A stretch of DNA of 64,000 nt, from the NCBI GenBank assembly GCA_023957375.1, contig JAMLHB010000001.1, positions 1,086,245 to 1,150,244 of the forward strand. The letters run 5' to 3'. The notes under the pieces were generated by a model that was not told where the DNA came from, searched no databases, and worked only from the letters and a program-made list of their open reading frames with translations. Below, piece by piece: positions 57,305 through 64,000 of the stretch; within the stretch, counting starts at the first letter, position 1, and each line of letters opens with the position of its first letter. The position numbers and the translations under genes were made by a program. The stretch is from Flavobacteriales bacterium (lineage in GTDB: Bacteria > Bacteroidota > Bacteroidia > Flavobacteriales_F > PHOS-HE28).

Positions 57305-60142
57305 TTACTTCACCGTGGTATCCGTGGCCTCCGCCTTTTCGATCAACGCGTCACCGCGCTTGCGTGCTTGGTCCACCAATGCATCGGCGCGTTTGTCGGC
57401 CTCGCTGAGGAACTGCCGTTCCTTGTCGTCCGCAGCCTGCTTGGCCTTGTCCGCGGCCAGTTTGGCTGCGGCTTTGGCAATGGGGTTGTTGGCCTGGGCC
57501 ACCAGGTCGTCAGCGGCTTTGTACGCCTGTGCCTTCACGTTGGCGGCTTCGCTGCGGGCCTTGGCCTTCACATCGTCCGCCTGCCTTTGCGCTTCCGCCA
57601 CCAGCTTGGCCGCTTCCTCGCGCGCCCTGGCGATGGCGTCTTCCTTCGCCTTCCCGATCTGTTCGTTCAGCTGCTGCTTCACTTCCTCCTTCACCGTTTC
57701 CTTCAGGTCCTTGCCGCCCGCGAACACAGGCTTCACCACGGGCTTGTTCACCGTACCGGTGATCTTTGCCGTCAGGTCGATGTTGGCGGGCAATTGTGCG
57801 CTGGTGCCTATGGCTTTGTTCACTTGCCCAAGCAGGCCCATGACCAACTGCCCGGCATCGGGGCCGAACATGTCGCTGGGCACCTTGGTCTTCAGGGTGT
57901 AGTCGATGGCCTGGTCCTCGAAAGCCGTGCTGCCGCCCACGTTGGCGGTAAGCCGGTCGATCTTTACGTCGAAGGGCTTGGTGATCATCTTGCCGTCCTG
58001 GATGTCGTAGCTGAAATCCACATCCTGCACCTTGGCCGTGGCCAATTGGGGCATCTTCAGCACGTTGCTGAACTCCACAAGGGGCTTGAAATCCACCAGG
58101 GCGACATTCTTGGTCTTCAAGGTGCCATGGCCCTTGAGGCTGCCCATGATGGGGTCCATGCGGGCATCCAATCCGCCTTGGAGGGCGAGCGTGGTGGAGA
58201 GCTTGCCGGTGCAATTCTTGGCGATGGGGGCCATGTTGCGCACCATCTCCACCCCATCCACCAATTCCCTGATGTCCACATTGGCCACGTCCAGGTCCAT
58301 GTCGAACAAGGGGCGTGCTGCATCCTGCGTGTTGTAGGTGCCATCCATGCCGATCCGGCCTTCGAAGATGTTGAAGGCCATTCCGCGCAGGTCCACACGT
58401 TGGTCATGCACGTGCAAGGCCCCCTTGGCATCGCTGAGGCGAAGGTTGTCATAGAGCACTTCCTTCACTGCGGCGGTGAGGGTGAAGTTGATGTGCTTGG
58501 GCACCTCGATCACGGACATGGGGGTGGTGTCGGCCGCGGTGGCCGGGGCGGCCGAAGTTGCGGGCGGACCCATGAGCTCATTCAGGTCGAAGCGGTTGCT
58601 CTTCACGTCGAAGGTGCCCGCCAAGGTGCTGTCCTTGAGCCACCATTGGAGGTAGTTGTCCAACCGGCCACTGGCTTGTACGTCGCTCTTGCCGAGGTTG
58701 CCGTTGAATTCGGCCAAGGCCAGGAACTTCGGGCTGAACTGGAAGATGAGCGATCGGATGGCCACCGGAAAGGGCAGGGAGTCGCTGCGGTAGTTCATGC
58801 CGCTGAGGGCGAGCTGGCCTTGCGCCTTGAACTTTTCGTAGCGCTGGGCTTCCACATCGCTCATGCGTCCCGCCATTTCCACATCGGCCTTCACCTTTCC
58901 CGTTAGTTCATCGCCCTTGGGCAAGGGCACCACCTTGTTCAGGTTGGCCAGGTCCAGATCGGCTTTTAAGGCTGCGTCCACATTGGGGTCGCTGATGGGC
59001 GTGGCTAAGTGCATGCGTGCTTCCACGGGGTTGCCGGCCAGGGTAACCGCGAAGCGGCGCAGGTCCACCACCATGCCATCTAGGTCTTTTCCCTGGGGGC
59101 TTTGGATGCTGGCATCCACGAAGATCTTTTCAGCGCTGGCCGGCAGGTCGGGGTACTTGAAGCGGCCATTGTCCACATTGATGTTGACCCCGAACCCGGG
59201 CATGGACTGCTCATTGTAGATGCCCTTGACGTAACCGCTGAACGCCGCCTTGCCGGACATGTCCACGCCTTTCATGTCGGCCGCGAACTCGGCAGGGATC
59301 AGGGACAGCAGCGCTCCGATGTCATTTTTCTTCATCGCCCAAGTGAGGTCCATGCTGATGTCGTCCGTGGGCATCGCCACCCAGCCGTCCAGGCCCAGTT
59401 CGAGCTGGTTCACCTTCACGCTGTTCTCCTTGAAGGTGAATTTCATGCGGGGCAGGTCCATTTCAATGTCGGCCTGCACGTCGGCTTTCACGTTACGCAG
59501 GTACTTCACCCCGTCGTATACCACGGTGGTGCTTTCCGAAGTGGTGCTGGTGCCCAGCGTGAAGAGGTCTTGCGTGAAATCTCCCTTTCCGGTGTGTTCC
59601 ACCCGGTCCAGATCGAGGAACATCCCAAGGCTCTCGTCGTCGTAGATGATGTGCCCCTGGGTGATGCTGTACCGCTTCAGGGCGACATTGAAGCGGGTAG
59701 TGGACGTATCGGCAGGCAGTTCGGCCGCGGTGCTGTCCGGCAGGGTGATGTCCCAATTGGCACGGCCGTCCTTGAGGACCTTTACGTGGATCACCGGTTT
59801 TACCAAGGCCACGTCCTTCACTTTGATCTGGTCGCTGAAAAGGCTCATGATGCCGATGGTGACCCGCAGTTCGCCCACGTCGGCCAGGCAGATCCCCTCA
59901 AACGGGGCCTTGTTGCACACCTTGACGTTTTCCACGGACACGGAGGCGTTGGGGAAGCTGCGCAACAGGCTGATGTCCCATGCTCCCCAGTTCACGGTGG
60001 CATTGAGGGTTTTGTTCACCTGTTCCTTCACGGCCGCCTCGATCTTGTCCTTGTAGAGAACGGGGATGAGCACTGCGGCAGCCAAGAGCAATACGATCAA
60101 TATCCCTGCTGCCAGCAGCAGCCGTTTGGTCCATTTGGCCAT
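57305..60142 (-). CDS. AsmA-family envelope protein with coiled-coil tail
   Basis: Large membrane-anchored protein (945 aa). An N-terminal membrane segment (LLLAAGILIVLLLAAAVLIPVL) is followed by AsmA-like beta-rich sequence (GAWDISLLRSFPNASVSVENV, and near the C-terminal part GGSTAFEDQAIDYTLKTKVPSDMFG). The last 130 or so residues are an Ala/Lys/Glu/Asp-rich helix (AIARAREEAAKLVAEAQRQA). AsmA-like proteins help lipid transport between membranes. ATG at 60142 (MAKWTKRLLL) is preferred; 60199 is an in-frame alternative with a near -7 element (60220-60227). Confidence 0.87.
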   Translation of the reverse strand: MAKWTKRLLLAAGILIVLLLAAAVLIPVLYKDKIEAAVKEQVNKTLNATVNWGAWDISLLRSFPNASVSVENVKVCNKAPFEGICLADVGELRVTIGIMSLFSDQIKVKDVALVKPVIHVKVLKDGRANWDITLPDSTAAELPADTSTTRFNVALKRYSITQGHIIYDDESLGMFLDLDRVEHTGKGDFTQDLFTLGTSTTSESTTVVYDGVKYLRNVKADVQADIEMDLPRMKFTFKENSVKVNQLELGLDGWVAMPTDDISMDLTWAMKKNDIGALLSLIPAEFAADMKGVDMSGKAAFSGYVKGIYNEQSMPGFGVNINVDNGRFKYPDLPASAEKIFVDASIQSPQGKDLDGMVVDLRRFAVTLAGNPVEARMHLATPISDPNVDAALKADLDLANLNKVVPLPKGDELTGKVKADVEMAGRMSDVEAQRYEKFKAQGQLALSGMNYRSDSLPFPVAIRSLIFQFSPKFLALAEFNGNLGKSDVQASGRLDNYLQWWLKDSTLAGTFDVKSNRFDLNELMGPPATSAAPATAADTTPMSVIEVPKHINFTLTAAVKEVLYDNLRLSDAKGALHVHDQRVDLRGMAFNIFEGRIGMDGTYNTQDAARPLFDMDLDVANVDIRELVDGVEMVRNMAPIAKNCTGKLSTTLALQGGLDARMDPIMGSLKGHGTLKTKNVALVDFKPLVEFSNVLKMPQLATAKVQDVDFSYDIQDGKMITKPFDVKIDRLTANVGGSTAFEDQAIDYTLKTKVPSDMFGPDAGQLVMGLLGQVNKAIGTSAQLPANIDLTAKITGTVNKPVVKPVFAGGKDLKETVKEEVKQQLNEQIGKAKEDAIARAREEAAKLVAEAQRQADDVKAKARSEAANVKAQAYKAADDLVAQANNPIAKAAAKLAADKAKQAADDKERQFLSEADKRADALVDQARKRGDALIEKAEATDTTVK

Positions 60143-60338
60143 TTCTGGTTCCGGATTGGTGAACTGGAGTGGTTGGATCGGCGTGTCTGCACGAAGCATG
60201 CACGATCCTTTATGCCCGGCAAAGATCGTGCCCCGGAAGCATCTTCCGGCCTGCCTTGCGGCATCTATTTCAACCGATGCACCGGTGGCGGCCAGGCCCC
60301 GTTGGCGAATCCTCCGGAGGGATGGAAGGGCACCGGGC

Positions 60339-63300
60339 CTACTGCTCGGTATTCAACGTCCAGATGTACTCGGAAATGCTATGGCCGTTCTTAAAGTAGA
60401 ACGTGCCCCACTTGGCGATCACCTTGCTGTACTCGTCGGCTTTGTTTCCCTGAACGACCACCCGCTTGATGATCACCTTGTTGCCTTCGGTGTAACTCTC
60501 CTCGGTAACCCCTTGCGGATATTGGGAGGCGAGGTCGTTGCGGGAATAGTCGTTAAAGGATCTTTTCTGGTTCGGTGCGATCGTTCCGAGCTGCTCATAG
60601 TTGGCCATCCCCCTGTTGGACGCGCCGGCCATGCGCTGCCTTTCCTGTGCCTCCTGGCGCTGCTTGGCAAGCTCCACCTCCTCCTGCCGCCCTTGGGCCA
60701 ATGCATCCAGGTCGCCGATCCGTTGGGCCGCCCTGCTCTCCTGTTCGTCCAACTGCTCCTTGGCGGTTACGCTGCGGTCCCTCCCGGCTTGGGCCAGCTT
60801 TGCCTGAGCATCCAGCCACGATCGGCGTTCATCCAGCACGGTCTGCACCCCGGTATCGTGCATTTCGTTGAGCGAAATGGCGCGTTGCCGCTGGTCGGCC
60901 TGGTTGTTTTCCACGGCAGTGCGGGCTTCGCCGGTTTGCTGCACGCCCCGCTCAGCCCATTGGCTCCTGCGTTCCTGGAAGCTTCTGCGGAAGTTTTCAA
61001 GCTCTTCCTCGTTCCGCTTGCTCAGCGCATCGTCACCCCGGTACAGGCCCTGGCCGGTGCCGCGCAGATCCTCGTTGCCTTTTAGTGCAGCCTGGTGCCG
61101 GTCTTCCGCTTGGTTGGCATAAGTGCCTGCTTGTTCCTCCAATGCGGTTTTCTGCCGTTTGATCCGGAGGTATTTTTCCGCTTCCTCGCGTTCGCGTGCC
61201 TCACGCATGAACACCTCGGCCTCCTGCTCCTTGCGGTTGTCCATGCTTTGGTGACCGGAGTTTGCCGGTTTGGCTTCCGCCACGCGTTGTTCCGCGGTTT
61301 CCTTTTCCCGTCGCTGGCGTTCCTGCTCTTCAAGCAACTTGGCGATCTGTCCGATCTTCACTTCCGGGTATGTTTCGCCGGGCTTGATGTCGAGTGCCTG
61401 GGCATACAAGTCACGCGCACCGGTGTAATCCTTGTCGGCCATGGCGTTGTCCGCTTGCAGGATGGCACTGTTGTAGCGCTCATCCAGGGCGCGCTGTGCC
61501 TCGCGGGCTTGCCTGGCCTGCTCGAGCTCGGCTTGCTGTGCACTGTTCTTTTCCGCATCCTTTCGCAAGCGCTCCTCTTCGGCCAAGCGTGCTGCCTCCG
61601 CATCAGCGGCCGCCTTCCGGTCCGCCTCAAGCTGATCGGCCTCGGCCTTGTCCACGGCGGCCAATTGTTTCCTGGGGTACTTCTCCTTGGGTTTTATGGC
61701 CAAGGCTTCGTTGTACCCTTCGCGTGCCAAGTTCCACGCCTTGTTGCGCAAGGCTGCATCCGCCTTTAGGATGGCATCGTTGTACTGGGCCTCCAGCTCC
61801 TGTTCCGCGTTCAGTTTGCTGCGGCGCTCAGCTTCCAAGCGGGCTTGTTCCTCGGCATCTCGCGCAGCCTTGATGCTGTCCTCCTCGGCTTTGCGCCTGG
61901 CTTCCGCAGCCAAGCGTTCTTGTTCGGCCGTTTGCAAACTGTCCGCCTTGGCCCGGGCTGCCAGCAGTCCCTGTATCTCGGCCAAGCGGCTGGTGGGGTG
62001 CTTTTCCCCGGGCTTCACCTCCAAAGCGGACGTATAGCCATTGGCCGCGGCATCATAATTCTTGGCTTTGAAATCCTGGTCCGCCTGCGCGATGAACGCA
62101 TTGTACTGCTTGTCCTGTTCGGCCTTTTCCCGCTCCAAGCGTTCCTTCTCCGCCTTTTCCTTGGCCGCTGAATCCAGTAAGCCTTCGATCGCGGCGATCT
62201 GGTCCTTCGGATACTGCTCATCGGGCTTCAGTTGCGAAGCGTCCTTGTAATCGTTCAGTGCATCGCTGTGCTTCTTCGCCTTGAAGTTTTTGTCCGCACC
62301 GGCGATCAGTGAGTTGTAGCGCGCATCCAGTTCCTCCTGCTTGCGTTTGGCAGCGGCGGCCTTGGCCATGTCGTCCACCAAGGCCCTGATCTCCGCAATG
62401 CGCTCCTTGGGCAGTGCCTCATCGGGCTTGATGCCGGAGGCCTGCTGGAATTGTGCGATGGCCTCTTCATACTTCTGCTTGGCGAACAGGCCCTCGGCTT
62501 GATCGACGGCGGCCCGGTACTTGGCATCGCGCTCGGCCGCCAAGCGGTCCTCTTCGGCCTTCCGGGCATTGTCGGCCAATGTTTTGGCGATGGCGGCCAG
62601 CTGGTCCGCTGGATATTTCTCCTTCGGCTTCAGGCCCAGGGCCTCGTTGTATTTGGCCTTGGCGGCATCATAGTTCTGCTGTGCCAGGGCCGCGTCGGCC
62701 GCCTCTACGGCGGCATTGTACTTCCCGTCAAGTTCCTTGGCCTTGCGTTCGTCCTCGGCCTTCTTGGCCATCTCATCGAGTTTTCGCGTGATGGCCGCCA
62801 ATTGGTCCGTGGGATATTTCTCCTTGGGCTTGATGGCCAGCGCGTCATTGTAGTTCGTCCGGGCCTGGTCATAATCGGCGCTGCCGAACGCGGCATCCGC
62901 CGCTGCGATCGCTGCGTTGTACCGGTCGTTGAGCTCCTTGGCCTGGCGGTCGGCTTCGGCCTTGGCAGCCTGCTCGGCCAGCTTCTTTTCGATGGCCGCC
63001 AATTGGTCCGTAGGATATTTTTCCTTGGGCTTCATGCCCAACGCCGCGTTGTACTGTGTGCGGGCCTCTTCGTACGTGGCACTCTTGAAGGCCGCATCAC
63101 CGGCCTTGATGGCCGCGTTGTACTGGTCGTCCAGCTCCTTGGCCAAGCGGTCGGCTTCGGCCTTCTTGGCCAGTTCATCCAGTTTGGATGCAATGGCGGC
63201 CAGCTGCTGCGGCGGGTATTTCTCATCGGGCTTCAGGCCGCCCGCTTCGGTGAACTTGGCCTTGGCTTCCTCATACTTGGCCGTCTTGAACGCGGCATCG

Positions 63301-64000
63301 CCCGCAGCCACGGCCGCATTGTACTTGTCGTTGAGCTCTTTCAGCTTCTTGTCGGCCTCGGCCTTGGCGGCCAGGTCCGCCATGAAGGCATCGCATTCCT
63401 TCACCCGCTGCTTGGGGTAGGCCTCCCCTTCCTTCACGCCCAGTGCCGCCGTGTATTTTGCCTTGGCGTCCTCGTAGCTTTTCTTGGTGAACAGGGCATC
63501 GGCCTCCTTGATCAGGTCGGCGTACTGCTTCTCCATCTGCTCGGCGCGCTCCAGTTCGCCCAGCTTGATCTTCGCATCGCTCAGCCGGGCCGTGGCGATG
63601 GGATCGCCCGCCTTCATGCCCAATGCATCGGTGAAGAACTGCACGGCTTTCTTGTAATCCTTGGCCGCCATGGCGGCGTTGCCTTGGTCCAGCAGCTTTT
63701 GGAAGGCCGCGTCGGCATTGGCCTCCATCTTCTTCTTCTGATCGTACTCGTTCTCCAGCCTCCGCAGCTCGGCGCGCATCTGCTCGGTGTATTGCAGGTC
63801 CCAGGCCAGCATGCCGGTGGAGGGGTCATACTTGGATTTGCCAATGGGCTGCTGAAGGATGGAATAGTCGATCCCGGGGATGTCCTGGAACAGGGTCATC
63901 TCCACGTTCATGGCCAAGCCGCCTTGGCGGTCCTCGTCGGGAATGCCCTTGGTGTTGATGGAGACGTTCTTGCCCACTATCCCGGGCTTGGAAAAAACGA
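60339..64000 (-). CDS. Large protein with 11 TPR-like repeats, 5' end outside the window
   Basis: The frame is open to the right window edge, so the N-terminus is missing; the visible part is about 1,220 residues. It begins VFSKPGIVGKNVSINTKGIP, the end of a carboxypeptidase-regulatory-like domain, followed by FQDIPGIDYSILQQPIGK. Then come eleven tandem repeats, the middle ones of exactly 67 residues (pattern YNAAI..AD.AF...Y..A...Y..AL.IKP.EKYP.DQLAAI), interrupted by charged coiled coil. The C-terminus (YTEGNKVIIKRVVVQGNKAD, KNGHSISEYIW) is conserved in Bacteroidetes. Probably envelope-located; function unknown. Confidence 0.85.
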   Translation of the reverse strand, partial: VFSKPGIVGKNVSINTKGIPDEDRQGGLAMNVEMTLFQDIPGIDYSILQQPIGKSKYDPSTGMLAWDLQYTEQMRAELRRLENEYDQKKKMEANADAAFQKLLDQGNAAMAAKDYKKAVQFFTDALGMKAGDPIATARLSDAKIKLGELERAEQMEKQYADLIKEADALFTKKSYEDAKAKYTAALGVKEGEAYPKQRVKECDAFMADLAAKAEADKKLKELNDKYNAAVAAGDAAFKTAKYEEAKAKFTEAGGLKPDEKYPPQQLAAIASKLDELAKKAEADRLAKELDDQYNAAIKAGDAAFKSATYEEARTQYNAALGMKPKEKYPTDQLAAIEKKLAEQAAKAEADRQAKELNDRYNAAIAAADAAFGSADYDQARTNYNDALAIKPKEKYPTDQLAAITRKLDEMAKKAEDERKAKELDGKYNAAVEAADAALAQQNYDAAKAKYNEALGLKPKEKYPADQLAAIAKTLADNARKAEEDRLAAERDAKYRAAVDQAEGLFAKQKYEEAIAQFQQASGIKPDEALPKERIAEIRALVDDMAKAAAAKRKQEELDARYNSLIAGADKNFKAKKHSDALNDYKDASQLKPDEQYPKDQIAAIEGLLDSAAKEKAEKERLEREKAEQDKQYNAFIAQADQDFKAKNYDAAANGYTSALEVKPGEKHPTSRLAEIQGLLAARAKADSLQTAEQERLAAEARRKAEEDSIKAARDAEEQARLEAERRSKLNAEQELEAQYNDAILKADAALRNKAWNLAREGYNEALAIKPKEKYPRKQLAAVDKAEADQLEADRKAAADAEAARLAEEERLRKDAEKNSAQQAELEQARQAREAQRALDERYNSAILQADNAMADKDYTGARDLYAQALDIKPGETYPEVKIGQIAKLLEEQERQRREKETAEQRVAEAKPANSGHQSMDNRKEQEAEVFMREAREREEAEKYLRIKRQKTALEEQAGTYANQAEDRHQAALKGNEDLRGTGQGLYRGDDALSKRNEEELENFRRSFQERRSQWAERGVQQTGEARTAVENNQADQRQRAISLNEMHDTGVQTVLDERRSWLDAQAKLAQAGRDRSVTAKEQLDEQESRAAQRIGDLDALAQGRQEEVELAKQRQEAQERQRMAGASNRGMANYEQLGTIAPNQKRSFNDYSRNDLASQYPQGVTEESYTEGNKVIIKRVVVQGNKADEYSKVIAKWGTFYFKNGHSISEYIWTLNTEQ

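Noticed and set aside
1-64000. CRISPR array, rRNA genes, prophage or integrative element
   Set aside because: No regularly spaced short repeats, rRNA-like sequence, integrase, phage structural gene or transposase was seen.

Overview
The window looks like a piece of a GC-rich Bacteroidetes (Flavobacteriales-like) chromosome. Signs are a C-terminal type IX secretion (T9SS) sorting domain (36194-36949), a GldA-GldF-GldG-like ABC operon, type B ribosomal protein L31, a PorE-like TPR/propeller/OmpA protein, fused FtcD, few Shine-Dalgarno-like sequences, and many promoters with the Bacteroidetes -7 element TAnnTTTG. Genes are dense and lie on both strands. I see no rRNA, intact tRNA, CRISPR array or transposase gene.

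Layout. 1-1616: a 112-bp tandem repeat, two small ORFs, a zinc-ribbon protein and rpmE2. 1779-5876: beta-helix lipoprotein, LuxC-type acyl-CoA reductase, ferredoxin, RimK-associated protease and an alkyltransferase-like protein. 5875-6945: two foldback repeats, then a PIN-type toxin-antitoxin pair. 6959-10937: thioesterase/thiolase pair and two poorly known genes. 10975-15089: gldA-gldF-gldG-DUF4340 operon. 15248-19375: a translationally coupled operon of C39-like peptidase, RimK-like ATP-grasp ligase, GCS2-type ligase and N-formylglutamate amidohydrolase. 19451-26006: saccharopine dehydrogenase, MgtC, rimM, rpsP and a NagZ/beta-lactamase fusion. 26161-31077: an unknown exported protein, hutI, a CPBP protease and ftcD. 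31151-37329: membrane patatin, BadF-type kinase, NarL-type regulator, rnz, T9SS cargo and STAS protein. 37437-44665: pyrR-pyrB, phosphatase, RsmI-like methylase, crotonase, transglutaminase, DUF349 protein and mscL. 44666-47472: a MITE-like element, an iron/B12-type ABC importer and a cluster of palindromes. 47473-64000: DUF3817, LysM/binding-protein fusion, guaA, rimK, PAP2-like, GT22-like, TerC, PorE-like, AsmA-like, and a large 11-repeat protein cut by the window edge.

Most of the window is housekeeping: translation (rpmE2, rpsP, rimM, rsmI-like), nucleotide synthesis (pyrB, pyrR, guaA), amino-acid breakdown (hutI, ftcD, saccharopine dehydrogenase) and envelope functions. The least explained and most interesting unit is the four-gene operon at 15248-19375. 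All three internal junctions are 4-base ATGA overlaps, and it joins two amide-bond-forming ligases with two amide-bond hydrolases. It looks like a self-contained pathway that makes and processes an unknown glutamate-containing peptide-like molecule. A second RimK (51135-52016) and a RimK-associated protease (4872-5303) lie elsewhere in the window.

Method limits: gene identities come from recognising motifs and overall sequence character by eye, with no database search. Start codons were chosen from signal peptides, family N-termini, overlaps and promoter position. Promoters were recognised mainly from the -7 element.
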